This document shows, one piece after another, positions 26,501 to 34,277 of a DNA stretch of 64,000 bases. How positions within the stretch are numbered: position 1 is the stretch's first letter; the number at the start of each line of letters is the position of its first letter. The notes under the pieces are model-generated. The model did not search any database. It had not been told where the DNA came from and saw nothing but the letters and a program-made list of their open reading frames with translations. This DNA is from Methanocella_A sp049676595 (GTDB taxonomy: Archaea > Halobacteriota > Methanocellia > Methanocellales > Methanocellaceae), in the NCBI RefSeq assembly GCF_049676595.1, contig NZ_CP187259.1, positions 186,001 through 250,000 on the forward strand, read 5' to 3'. A program made the translations under genes and the position numbers.

Positions 26501-26529
26501 AAAAGTTTCTTTTGTGAAAAGAAACTTTT
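26501..26529. promoter_or_regulatory. Perfect 13-bp inverted repeat upstream of the CooC-type gene
   Basis: aaaagtttctttt-gtg-aaaagaaactttt, a perfect 13-bp-arm palindrome with a 3-base centre, ending 44 bases before ATG 26574. AT-rich arms and promoter position favour a protein-binding operator; a factor-independent terminator for the upstream gene is the alternative. Confidence 0.55.
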
Positions 26530-26573
26530 ATCTTTTCACAACCATAAGTACGAGCAGGCAGGAGTCTTTCAGG

Positions 26574-27341
26574 ATGAAGATCGCCATCTGCGGAAAGGGC
26601 GGCAGCGGCAAGAGCACGATCACGGCGCTGCTGGCAAAGAGCATGGCCCGGCGGGGCCGGAGAGTCTTAGTCGTCGACATGGACGAGTCCAACCTCGGCC
26701 TGCACCTCTACCTCGGCATGAAAGGGCACGACAGCCTCATGGGTCGGCTGGGCGGGAAGGCGGAGTACGGCAAGCGCGTGCAAGGTGCCAGGCTTTCGGG
26801 CAAGGGCAGCATCTTCGACTCGAAGTGGCGGCTCGAGGACATCCCCGCCGACATGGCGGAGGAGAAGGCTGGCATCAAGCTCCTCTCGGTCGGGAAGATC
26901 CAGAAGTTCGGGGAGGGTTGTGCCTGCCCGATCGGCACGCTCTCGAAGCAGTTCTTCGACAACCTGATCATGGACGAGAAGGACGTAGTCATCATGGATA
27001 CCGCCGCCGGCGTGGAGCACTTCGGGCGGTCGGTCGAGCAAGGCTTCGACTACGTGATTGCCGTGGTGGAACCGTCTTACGAGTCAGTCGTGCTGGCGAA
27101 ACAGATGAGAGAGATGGCCTCCGGCCACGTCGGCAGGACTCTGTTCGTGGTAAACAAGGCCGACGCTGAAACCAGAGAGACGATCCTCGAAGCCCTGGGC
27201 AGCGAGGATGTAATCGCGGTGCTTCAAGCAGATAAAAGCCTGCTGAAAGCCTCGGTCCTGGGCAGTGAGCTTACCATGGCCGTAAAAGAGATCGATGATC
27301 TGGCAGCTATGCTCGAAAGCGATCACTACCAGAGCAGGTAA
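26574..27341 (+). CDS. CooC-type nickel-insertion/maturation ATPase (MinD/ParA family)
   Basis: 255 residues from ATG 26574, which follows ggag; the open frame begins 81 bases earlier but adds no family sequence. The deviant Walker A CGKGGSGKST at residues 6-15, the switch I-like DMDESNLGLHLYLG and the late Walker-like VVIMDTAAGVEHFG place it in the SIMIBI class. The C-x-C motif in GEGCACPIGTL is typical of CooC, where it holds nickel/zinc at the dimer interface during CO dehydrogenase maturation. No CODH gene is in the window, so the client is inferred. A perfect palindrome sits in its promoter region. Confidence 0.85.
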   Translation: MKIAICGKGGSGKSTITALLAKSMARRGRRVLVVDMDESNLGLHLYLGMKGHDSLMGRLGGKAEYGKRVQGARLSGKGSIFDSKWRLEDIPADMAEEKAGIKLLSVGKIQKFGEGCACPIGTLSKQFFDNLIMDEKDVVIMDTAAGVEHFGRSVEQGFDYVIAVVEPSYESVVLAKQMREMASGHVGRTLFVVNKADAETRETILEALGSEDVIAVLQADKSLLKASVLGSELTMAVKEIDDLAAMLESDHYQSR

Positions 27342-27408
27342 TTTTCGAAATGTCCCGTCGAAACTGTACAGTATATAGGATGTTGTCTCTGTGCCCGTGA
27401 ACGATGAC

Positions 27409-27578
27409 GAACGCTGCGCTGTGCCAGATCACAGATTGTTACAGATTCGACAGATTTCACAGATGCTGATCGATAATCAATAAGTAAAGGGCTCATAGTA
27501 GTCCTTTCATTTAGAATAGTCATCTGTGCAATCTGCGCAATCTGTCGTAATCTGTGATCTGGCACAGCGCAGCGTTCG
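27409..27578. repeat. Phased CAGATT palindromic repeat, copy A
   Basis: Arms of ~57 bases (27409-27465 and 27521-27577) are inverted copies. Each begins with the conserved end gaacgctgcgctgtgcc, then runs through four or five units of the type NNNNCAGATT spaced 10-11 bases. The centre is ~55 bases. Similar flanks (tgttgtctctgtgc to the left, ttgttgtctcacg and taagcaa to the right) recur at copies B and D, so the full element is ~250 bases. It occupies the gap between the CooC-type gene and mgtE. Confidence 0.8.
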
Positions 27579-27652
27579 TATTGTTGTCTCACGTCGCCTA
27601 AGCAATATGAAACGCGCAGCGCAGCGTTCGTCTTCCTGATATCTTCCGGTTC

Positions 27653-28993
27653 TCACAGCCCTAAATACCACGTAGCGAAGCTCAGGTACACGAACACCCC
27701 GATGACGTCCGCGAGGGACGTGACCAGCGGCACGCTCGAAGACGCGGGGTCGAGCCGGAGCCGGGTCAGGAGGAAGGGCAGCGACATGCCGATGAGCGAG
27801 CCGACGATGACCACCGCCACCATGGTAAGGGCGATGACGACGGCGAGGTCGGGGCCGCCCCGGTACAGGCCGAGGAGCGATACGGCCAGGGCGAGGGTTA
27901 AGCCGATCAAGAACGCGACGGTAGCCTCTTTGATCAGCAGTCCCAGCCAGTCCTTCACCGCCACGTCTCCCGTCGCCAGCGCGCGGACGACCAGGGTGGC
28001 CGACTGGGCGCCCGCGTTGCCGGCGCTGGCGATGATCAGCGGCATGAAAAAGACGAGGACTACTACAGATTCGATGGTTCCCTCGTACAGGGCGATGGCC
28101 GCGCCGGTAAAGATGTTCATGACGACCAGGATGAGCAGCCAGGGCACCCGCTTCTGGTAGAGCAGCCAGGTGCTCGCGTCTTTCAGGCTCGTCTTGATGA
28201 CGCCTACAGAGCCCAGTTTCTGGAAGTCCTCGGTGGCCTCTTCTTCCAGCACGTCCAGCACGTCGTCGAACGTCACCGTCCCCACCAGTCGTTCCTCGCT
28301 GTCCAGCACGGCGATGGCGGGGAGATCGTAGTCTACGACGACCCTTGCCGCTTCGGCCTTGCTGTCGCCAGTATAGACGAAGGCCTCAGGGTCTGTCGCG
28401 AGGTCGCCCATGAGCACGCCGGGCTTCGCCTTGATCAGGCTTCCCAGCGTCACGTAGCCTTGATAGACCCGCTGGTCGTCGGTGACGAAGATCACCTGCA
28501 TCTCGTCCGGCCGGAGCGGGGTGGCATAAAGGGTGGATAAGACTTCTCCCGCCGTCTTGCCGGACTTCGCCGAAAGGTACCGGGACGACATGATCCTGCC
28601 GGCGCTGCCTTCGGGATAGCCGAGGATCAGGTTGACCGACTCCCGGGCTTCAGGGCTGAGCGCTCTCAGGAGTTTTTTGGTGACGATGGCGGGCAGCTCC
28701 TCGAACAGGCGGGCCCGGTCATCCGGGTCCAGGCTCTCCACCAGTTTGATCGTGTCGGGGTCGCCCATCAGGTCGATGAGCCGGGCCTGGTCCTCCACGT
28801 CCATCAGCTCGAAGAGCTGCAGTGCCTTATCTTTGTGGAGAAGCCTGAAGGCAGGCACCATCAGGTGCGGCTCCATATCCCCGAACAGGTCGCTCAGCTC
28901 CACCCGGTCGAGGCTGTTCAGGTAATCCCGCAGCTCTCCCCATCGTTTATTTTCAAACAGCTCGTCGAAGGTGGCGTCGGGCATAGGAAGCAT
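27653..28993 (-). CDS. mgtE: Magnesium transporter MgtE
   Basis: 446-residue Mg2+ channel/transporter. Layout: N-terminal acidic superhelical domain (residues ~1-130; LDPDDRARLFEELP), two CBS domains (~130-255; EGSAGRIMSSRYLS and LVGTVTFDDVLDVLEEEATEDFQ), a plug helix, and five membrane helices to the C-terminus. Family marks in the pore region are MPLIIASAGNAGAQSATLVVRAL and the terminal SLADVIGVFVYLSFA. The cytosolic domains sense Mg2+ and gate the pore. The ATG at 28984 (MPDATFDELF) is an alternative start. A single-gene unit. Confidence 0.95.
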   Translation of the reverse strand: MLPMPDATFDELFENKRWGELRDYLNSLDRVELSDLFGDMEPHLMVPAFRLLHKDKALQLFELMDVEDQARLIDLMGDPDTIKLVESLDPDDRARLFEELPAIVTKKLLRALSPEARESVNLILGYPEGSAGRIMSSRYLSAKSGKTAGEVLSTLYATPLRPDEMQVIFVTDDQRVYQGYVTLGSLIKAKPGVLMGDLATDPEAFVYTGDSKAEAARVVVDYDLPAIAVLDSEERLVGTVTFDDVLDVLEEEATEDFQKLGSVGVIKTSLKDASTWLLYQKRVPWLLILVVMNIFTGAAIALYEGTIESVVVLVFFMPLIIASAGNAGAQSATLVVRALATGDVAVKDWLGLLIKEATVAFLIGLTLALAVSLLGLYRGGPDLAVVIALTMVAVVIVGSLIGMSLPFLLTRLRLDPASSSVPLVTSLADVIGVFVYLSFATWYLGL

Positions 28994-29078
28994 TCCTGTT
29001 AGTCAGTCCAATATAGGCTTACCTGCTATTATAGGTTAGGAGCAAAAAGAGAAAGAGGAGGAGGTCAGTCGAGCCGGC

Positions 29079-30074
29079 TCACTGGCGGCTACGGCCTGCG
29101 GCGGCCAACAGGAGCCCTGCTCCCAGGCCCGCGAGGATCGCAGTACTGCCAGCGGGTGCCGCTTCAGCGGCAGCGGGCGTGGTCCCCTGCGATAAGACCA
29201 GCTGCTTGTTGTACTGGAGTACGTCCGCCATCGTGTCGGAGTTCGGCACCGAGCCGGGGAAGTTGGTGAAGATCACCCGCTTTGCGTTGATGCCTTTGTC
29301 GTGCAGCGCCTCCTCGACGCCCCTGGCCAGCTCGGTGGACTGCTTGTTCTCGATGACGTAGGAGACGTTTCTGTACTTCTCCGGGTTGGCGTTGATATCG
29401 TCGACCAGCTTCGCCGGCGTCTTTGTGCCATTCAGCACGAACTCGGGGGCGAAGAAGTTGACCACCTTCATGCCGAGCCAGTTCTCGACCGGGCCCTTCT
29501 GCCAGTACATGACGATAACCTCGGTCTGGCTGAGCTGTTCCAGCTCTGCCGGAGCCGGGCCGACGGCATCGAACGTACTGGCGTATTCAACGTATCGCTG
29601 CTCGTAGTAGTCCTTTCCCGCCGGGTCCCTGTCGATGAGCCAGCCCTTCACTTCGGCGGCCAGGGCTTTGGACTTCTCCGGAGTGTTCCACCCGGCGCCG
29701 GGGGTGGCGGACTTCACCCACGTCACGTTGCCGTAGCCGTTGGCCATCATGAAATCGTTCACGGCAGGAAGGTTATACGATACATCGTTATTGTCTCCGT
29801 AGGCCACAAACAGGTCCGCTGTCCTGATGAACTCCCGGTTGAGCTGCAGCCTGTTCGGCAGGATGTCGGCCTGCAGGTGCGGGCACATCGTGGGGTCGGC
29901 CACGGAGATCGCTTCCACTCTGTCGCCCCCTATGAAGGCTACCTGGTCCTGGAGGACCGAGGTCGTACAGACCACCTTTAGCTTTGCGTCAGCCTGCTGA
30001 GCGCCCGCGGGGGCTGCCAGCGAGATTGATAGTGTTACTATCAGGAGTATCGAGAATAATCGCATGTGTAGCAT
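29079..30074 (-). CDS. Metal-type ABC transporter substrate-binding protein (TroA/ZnuA-like), membrane-anchored
   Basis: 331 residues: signal peptide (FSILLIVTLSISLAAPAGAQ), a bilobal cluster-9-type binding domain (begins LKVVCTTSVLQDQVAFIGGDRVEAIS, as in ZnuA/TroA), then an Ala/Pro linker and a C-terminal membrane helix (GSTAILAGLGAGLLLAA) that would anchor it outside the cell. The usual first metal-His region reads DPTMCPHLQAD, a Cys/His-containing variant. It is the last gene of the minus-strand operon FmdE - ATPase - permease - this gene. Zn, Mn, Ni, or Mo/W are all possible cargoes; the FmdE neighbour makes me keep Mo/W open. Confidence 0.85.
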   Translation of the reverse strand: MLHMRLFSILLIVTLSISLAAPAGAQQADAKLKVVCTTSVLQDQVAFIGGDRVEAISVADPTMCPHLQADILPNRLQLNREFIRTADLFVAYGDNNDVSYNLPAVNDFMMANGYGNVTWVKSATPGAGWNTPEKSKALAAEVKGWLIDRDPAGKDYYEQRYVEYASTFDAVGPAPAELEQLSQTEVIVMYWQKGPVENWLGMKVVNFFAPEFVLNGTKTPAKLVDDINANPEKYRNVSYVIENKQSTELARGVEEALHDKGINAKRVIFTNFPGSVPNSDTMADVLQYNKQLVLSQGTTPAAAEAAPAGSTAILAGLGAGLLLAAAGRSRQ

Positions 30075-30100
30075 ACATATGATGTAGTAATACGAAATAT

Positions 30101-30931
30101 TTAATTTTTATTACTCGTTACACGTCTTTTTGTAGATAGTATTACAGAAAGCGCAAAGACGAAGGTGAACGCCATCCCGATGAGCGGCCCTACCGGGAGG
30201 TTGTACTCGAAACCGGCGAACACCCCGGGAATGCTGATAGCCAGGGCTACCAGCGGCGCCACGATGAACATGCTCCGGACGTTGAAGCAGAACTGGTAGG
30301 CGATGGCGGCCGGCACCACGAGCCAGACGTAGATGATCAGGCCGCCGACGATGTTGATGCTCAGCGCGACGGAGACGGCGATGATGAACAGGATGGCGTA
30401 GTAGACCAGTCTGGTGCGTATGCCGGACGCCTCTGCGATCTTCATGTGGAACATCAGCGAGAGGATTTCCTTGTAGAAGATGACGATGAGCAGCACGCTC
30501 AGGAGAGAGATCAGCCCCAGCAGATAGATCTCTTCCCGGTAGAGCGAGATCAGGTCCCCGAACAGGAGCCCTCCGGCGGAGATGCCTTTGCCTGAGTACT
30601 GCATGTACGAGATGAAGAAGACGGCGACCGCCATGGACATCGCGAAGAGGACGCCCAGCGTCGTATCGGCCGACATCTTCGCCTTTTCGCTGACCGGCCC
30701 GAGCAGGGCTGCGACGCCGAGGCTGAAGATGACCGCGACTGCGATCGAGTCCAGGCCCAGGAACAGGCCGATGGCAGCGCCTGCGAAAGCGGCGTGAGAC
30801 ATGGTGAAGCCCACTGAGGAGAGGTTCATGCGCGCGATGATGACGCCTAGAATGCTGCAGGAGATCGAGGCGAAGATCATGGCCTCGACCGCGTGGCAGA
30901 CGATGTTGTTGGGGATGAGGAACTCCAGCAC
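30101..30931 (-). CDS. Metal-type ABC transporter permease (ZnuB/TroC family)
   Basis: 276-residue polytopic permease of the ABC-3 family, with about eight membrane helices (for example IFASISCSILGVIIARM, SLGVAALLGPV, INIVGGLIIYVWLVVPAAIAYQFC). Family features are the glycine-rich SAGGLLFGDL segment and the conserved region near VVPAAIA. It lies one base after the ATPase gene, so translation is coupled. It forms the membrane channel for the metal complex delivered by the TroA-like protein downstream. Confidence 0.9.
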   Translation of the reverse strand: MLEFLIPNNIVCHAVEAMIFASISCSILGVIIARMNLSSVGFTMSHAAFAGAAIGLFLGLDSIAVAVIFSLGVAALLGPVSEKAKMSADTTLGVLFAMSMAVAVFFISYMQYSGKGISAGGLLFGDLISLYREEIYLLGLISLLSVLLIVIFYKEILSLMFHMKIAEASGIRTRLVYYAILFIIAVSVALSINIVGGLIIYVWLVVPAAIAYQFCFNVRSMFIVAPLVALAISIPGVFAGFEYNLPVGPLIGMAFTFVFALSVILSTKRRVTSNKN

Positions 30932-30932
30932 T

Positions 30933-31655
30933 TTAGTTCACCGCCACTGCAGAGCGCACTATGCCCTCCACTTCGGCGGGCGCACAGGTGACGTCCTTCC
31001 CGATGCGGCCGCTGTCCATGATGATCATGCGGATGTCCGTCTCGGGCAGGTCGTCGAATGCGTGAGAGACGATAACTACCGGCGTGCCCTTTTTCACCAG
31101 GCCGCTCAGGATGCCGGAGACGAACTCCCTGGCCTGAAAGTCCAGGTTGCTGAACGGCTCGTCAAGCAGAATGATCTCGGGCTCTTTGGCGAGGTTCTGG
31201 GCGATCAAGGTCTTCTGCTGCTGGCCCCCGCTCAGCGTGCCGATCGGCTTGTGCTTCAGGTCCTCGATACCCACGATGCGGATGGCCCGCTCGACTGCTT
31301 CAAAGTCGGCCTTCCCCGGGCGGTGCAGCATCCCCAGCCTGCCGTACCGGCCCATCATGACCGCCTGCTCCACGGTGAAAGGTGTGAAAGGGTCGAAAGA
31401 GAAGTTCTGGATGACGTAGCCTACTTTTTTCCTGACTTCGCAGCCGGCTCTGCGGACGTCTAGCCCGCATACCCTGGCTGCGCCATGGGTGATCCTGACC
31501 ATGCCGTTGATCGCCTCGAGCAGGGTGGTCTTGCCCGCGCCGTTGGGGCCTCCGATGATGACGAACTCGCCCTTGCCGATCCTCAGCGAGAGGTCTTTGA
31601 TGACAGGCCTGTCGCCGCCCTCGTAGGCGGTATAGATGCCGTCCAGCTGGATCAT
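30933..31655 (-). CDS. Metal-type ABC transporter ATP-binding protein
   Basis: About 240 residues; I start at ATG 31655 (MIQLDGIYTAYEGG), just after the FmdE-family stop at 31669, although the frame is open to 31703. Walker A GGPNGAGKTT, Q-loop QNFSFDPF, signature LSGGQQQK, Walker B IILLDEPF and H-loop VIVSHAF are all present. It powers the adjacent ABC-3 permease. The tight order FmdE-ATPase-permease-binding protein indicates one operon. Confidence 0.92.
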   Translation of the reverse strand: MIQLDGIYTAYEGGDRPVIKDLSLRIGKGEFVIIGGPNGAGKTTLLEAINGMVRITHGAARVCGLDVRRAGCEVRKKVGYVIQNFSFDPFTPFTVEQAVMMGRYGRLGMLHRPGKADFEAVERAIRIVGIEDLKHKPIGTLSGGQQQKTLIAQNLAKEPEIILLDEPFSNLDFQAREFVSGILSGLVKKGTPVVIVSHAFDDLPETDIRMIIMDSGRIGKDVTCAPAEVEGIVRSAVAVN

Positions 31656-31668
31656 GAGTATATTCGTC

Positions 31669-32106
31669 CTACCGGGAGCTGACTTCGAACAGCTCTGTAT
31701 CATCCATGCGGTACATTTCGACCGCCAGCTGCTCGATCTGGTGGAAATACTCTTCGCCCCGGGGAGGGAACTTGATAGGCTTCGGCCTGATCACCATCTT
31801 CTTCCCGTTCGAGGTGAACTCGCAGGCGATGGATTCGGCGACCTGCAGCTCCAGATTTCGCTTGCCCATCGTGCAGCCGCTGCCGATCTGGACCCCGTCC
31901 AGGATGCAGGACTGGGGCGGGGTGCCGGAGCAGCTGACTACAGCGTTCATCTGGAAAGCGTCGTCGCAAAAGAACTCTCTGGCATAGCGGCCTATGCGGT
32001 AGCCCAGGACGATGTACGGGCCGAGGTGCCCGTGGAAAGCGGCCAGATCTTCAATCGAGTACTTCCGGTCCATATGAGTGAATTTACAGCCTGGCATGTC
32101 ATGCAT
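31669..32106 (-). CDS. FmdE-family protein heading the metal ABC transporter operon
   Basis: 145 residues of the FmdE/FwdE family, named from molybdenum/tungsten formylmethanofuran dehydrogenase operons of methanogens. Family marks: AAFHGHLGPYIVLGYR, the CSGTPPQSC pair and GSGCTMGKRNLEL; these Cys/His residues are thought to bind metal. A TATA-like atttaagc about 26 bases upstream of ATG 32106 suggests a leaderless transcript. As the first gene of an operon with a TroA-type ABC transporter, it may act as a metal chaperone or sensor for the imported ion (inference). Confidence 0.88.
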   Translation of the reverse strand: MHDMPGCKFTHMDRKYSIEDLAAFHGHLGPYIVLGYRIGRYAREFFCDDAFQMNAVVSCSGTPPQSCILDGVQIGSGCTMGKRNLELQVAESIACEFTSNGKKMVIRPKPIKFPPRGEEYFHQIEQLAVEMYRMDDTELFEVSSR

Positions 32107-32158
32107 GATAACTACTTATTCTGCAAATGCTTAAATCTTACCGTTTTCATACGTAGTA

Positions 32159-32179
32159 ACACGAAAATTATAATCGTGT
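32159..32179. promoter_or_regulatory. Palindrome ACACGA-N9-TCGTGT over a divergent promoter
   Basis: Perfect 6-bp arms flank aaattataa, a TATA-like core 30-40 bases before the deoxyribosyltransferase gene. A protein bound here would block that promoter and sit just upstream of the FmdE-operon promoter on the other strand, so it is a candidate operator for a metal-responsive regulator. Confidence 0.5.
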
Positions 32180-32212
32180 GAAATAATCGAACGATTTGGT
32201 GTGATAGTAAGT

Positions 32213-32653
32213 ATGAGGCTATTTCTTGCAGGACCGTTTTTCAATGACAGAGAGGTAGAGAGGCTGGATAAAGTGAAGGCAAGGCTGGAAAGCCTGGGCT
32301 TGGAGGTCTACAGTACATCCCACAGGAACAGGAGGATCAACCTTGCGGACCCGAAAGAGAAAAATCGGCGTTTCTCGTTATTATGCGAGGAGATCAGGAA
32401 GAGTGACGGAGTGTTTGCCGTGCTCGACGGGAAGGATGCAGGCACGATCTGGGAGACAGGGTATGCGTTTGCTGCAGGTAAGCCCGTCCTCGCGTTCTGC
32501 GAGGAGGGCGGCTTCTTCTCTCTGATGATCGACCAGTCAGCCACGTATCTGACGGGCTTCGACAGCCTCGACGACAGGATCTTCGAGTACCTGAAAGCGA
32601 CCGACATCAACTCGACGCCAAAGTACATGGGACATATAGTAGACGATTACTAA
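32213..32653 (+). CDS. Nucleoside 2-deoxyribosyltransferase family protein
   Basis: About 146 residues. The start is taken at ATG 32213 (MRLFLAGPFF) since ggtgtgat lies ~7 bases upstream; GTG 32201 is also open. Family features are LAGPFFNDREVERL at the base-binding loop, the polar DGVFAVLDGKDAGTIWETGYAFAAGK segment with Glu in WETGYA as the probable nucleophile, and a C-terminal strand region. The enzyme swaps bases between deoxynucleosides or hydrolyses deoxynucleotides (the DNPH1-like branch). Soluble. Role here probably nucleotide salvage or damaged-nucleotide clean-up. Confidence 0.85.
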   Translation: MRLFLAGPFFNDREVERLDKVKARLESLGLEVYSTSHRNRRINLADPKEKNRRFSLLCEEIRKSDGVFAVLDGKDAGTIWETGYAFAAGKPVLAFCEEGGFFSLMIDQSATYLTGFDSLDDRIFEYLKATDINSTPKYMGHIVDDY

Positions 32654-32682
32654 AGCTGCGCATTAAAGGAAAGCCCTGGCCC

Positions 32683-33624
32683 TCACAGGCCCCGGAGCGA
32701 GTCGGTGCTGAACACGGCCTCGATTACTTTCCGCCTCACCAGAAGATCGTTGGAGACTATGCGGGACGGCAGCGTGTAGAACGTCTCTTTGACCACTTCG
32801 TGGCTTTTGAGGTTGGTGAGGTCGTCGTAGATGTCCTTCCGAGTTTTACCGTACACGTCGATGACGGCGCCGTCCGGCGCGTCGAGGCGCAGCATGTTCC
32901 ACTTGTTCTCGATGCCGTCGACAATGGCTCTCCGATCATGCTCGACGCTGTCGACAATGGCTTTTCTGGCGTGCTCGTCGCCGTTCTTGAAGAGGATGTA
33001 CAGGCGGTTCGAGGTCATGCCCTGGAACATGCCGGGCTGGATGACTATCGTGTGGGAAATGGCCCCGCCTACCAGGAGCTTGTCCATGCGCCGCTTCAGA
33101 GAGCGCTCGGGCACTCCGAGATCCCGGGCCATCTTGTCCTCGGCCGCCCGGGGGTCGTCCATGAGGTACTCGACGATCTTCCAGTCCTGGCCTGTCAGCT
33201 GCACCGAGGGCACTGCCTCGTGCGGGTAGAGGACGCTGGTGACCCTGGACGGGCTGACCTTCGCCCGGATCAGGTCCACCGTGTCCTTCAGCTCCAGGTC
33301 ATCCTTGTAGAGGACGTACGCAGAATAGATCTTGCTGGTGGTCTCCACGATCTGGGTAATCCGGTCTACGGTCCGCAGCGCCCTGATGTCTTTCTGCTTG
33401 CAGTAAGAGCGGTAGGCTTCGGCGAGCACGATGGCCGGCCTGCAGCCGAACAGCTGGGGGCTGACCCGGGTGCGGTATTCGCTGATCACCCCGGCGTCCC
33501 ACATCTGGAAGATGCGGTTGATGATGACACCCTCGGGTACGCCGAGCTCGACAGCCATGCGCTCGTAGGAGAGCCGGGCGTTTCTAAGCAAGAGACCTAA
33601 TATACGGAAGTCAAGCGCGTCCAC
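32683..33624 (-). CDS. Lrp/AsnC-like regulator with two winged helices
   Basis: 313 residues. An N-terminal AsnC-type HTH (DFRILGLLLRNARLSYERMA followed by VPEGVIINRIFQMWDAGVI) is followed by a sensor-like region. A second HTH comes at ~165-225 (DWKIVEYLMDDPRAAEDKMA, VPERSLKRRMDKLLVGGAI), and then another alpha/beta sensor-like half. The protein is thus an internal duplication of the HTH-plus-effector module, a layout common in methanogens. The start codon is GTG 33624, lying inside an 18-bp near-palindrome, so autoregulation is likely. Effector unknown. Confidence 0.85.
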   Translation of the reverse strand: MDALDFRILGLLLRNARLSYERMAVELGVPEGVIINRIFQMWDAGVISEYRTRVSPQLFGCRPAIVLAEAYRSYCKQKDIRALRTVDRITQIVETTSKIYSAYVLYKDDLELKDTVDLIRAKVSPSRVTSVLYPHEAVPSVQLTGQDWKIVEYLMDDPRAAEDKMARDLGVPERSLKRRMDKLLVGGAISHTIVIQPGMFQGMTSNRLYILFKNGDEHARKAIVDSVEHDRRAIVDGIENKWNMLRLDAPDGAVIDVYGKTRKDIYDDLTNLKSHEVVKETFYTLPSRIVSNDLLVRRKVIEAVFSTDSLRGL

Positions 33625-33639
33625 TGGTGACCACTAGTG
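33622..33639. promoter_or_regulatory. 18-bp near-palindrome across the regulator start codon
   Basis: cactggtgaccactagtg: all positions pair except one G/T and the centre. It overlaps the GTG start of the Lrp/AsnC-like gene, a position suited to autorepression. Confidence 0.45.
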
Positions 33640-33705
33640 TTTAGTTTAGATGCTTAAGCTATAAAAAATTAATGATTAATCGTGATGATTTTACAAATTC
33701 GGAAT

Positions 33706-34116
33706 CTACATGTGCTTGCCAGCATCAGGGCCCGGGCTCTGGTTGAGCACGTCCACCGGCTCCAGCTGCCAGACGCCGCCGAACGGCAGGTTCATCTCTT
33801 TCAGCTTAGCGCCCATCGCCTCGTACAGCGGGCCGCTGGTATCGAAAGATCTGACCTGGCACCGGATCTGGTAGGCTTCGTTATCCTTCATCGCCAGCAC
33901 GGAGACGTGGTGCCCGCTTTTTAAAGCCTTTTCCAGGTTCGCGTGTGTCTCTTTAATCAGCACCCTGGCGAAGACGATCCGATCTGCGGTGGGCGCGCTC
34001 AGCGAGCCGAGCGGTACTATATGCAGATCGGTTTCTGTCGTCTGGGTCGCCAGAATTTTTACGGCCTGCGGATTGTTCAGCAGGTCCTGGACCTTTTTCG
34101 GGAGTTCCATAACCAT
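33706..34116 (-). CDS. Pyridoxamine 5'-phosphate oxidase-like flavin-binding protein
   Basis: About 136 residues from ATG 34116 (MVMELPKKVQDLLN); the frame is open to 34140. The pattern LPKKVQDLLNNPQAVKILATQT, then LHIVPLGSLSAPTADRIVFARVLIKETHANLEKALKSG, fits the split-barrel flavoproteins of the PNPOx/FMN-binding group. It probably binds FMN or F420 as a small cytosolic dimer. It lies in the same orientation as the iron-sulfur flavoprotein gene upstream. Substrate unknown. Confidence 0.72.
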   Translation of the reverse strand: MVMELPKKVQDLLNNPQAVKILATQTTETDLHIVPLGSLSAPTADRIVFARVLIKETHANLEKALKSGHHVSVLAMKDNEAYQIRCQVRSFDTSGPLYEAMGAKLKEMNLPFGGVWQLEPVDVLNQSPGPDAGKHM

Positions 34117-34157
34117 AGTATCATCAGTCCTAGTATGCAAGGTTATCAGCCGTTTAC

Positions 34158-34277
34158 TTAAAGATATTCACCTGACCGGCCGGTGATCAGGCCCTCCGGG
34201 CAGGCATTCGTGCAGACGTCGCAGCCGTTGTACTGGCCCCGGTCGACTACAGGTATTCCCCTGTCCGTAAGGATCAT
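34158..34277 (-). CDS. 39-residue ferredoxin-like microprotein with three cysteines
   Basis: ATG 34277 overlaps the stop of the flavoprotein gene by the ATGA arrangement, and the frame runs 39 codons to TAA 34158. The middle reads QYNGCDVCTNACPEGLI, an almost exact half of a bacterial-type ferredoxin (C-x2-C-x2-C-x3-C-P), but with Tyr at the first Cys. It could be a genuine electron-transfer or cluster-holding microprotein translated with the flavoprotein, or the remnant of a ferredoxin domain. It is too short for routine gene calling. Confidence 0.6.
   Translation of the reverse strand: MILTDRGIPVVDRGQYNGCDVCTNACPEGLITGRSGEYL

Noticed and set aside
26493..26573. N-terminal 27-residue extension of the CooC-type protein
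   Set aside because: It would translate the perfect palindrome and promoter-like DNA; the family begins at the ATG 26574 Walker region.
27409..27578. CRISPR array, considered because of short repeated CAGATT units
   Set aside because: Units are only ~10 bases, degenerate, arranged as an inverted repeat and without spacers; the same sequence recurs at four other loci.
32800..33600. 266-codon plus-strand ORF opposite the Lrp/AsnC-like gene
   Set aside because: No domains and shadow composition; the minus strand has two clear HTH motifs.
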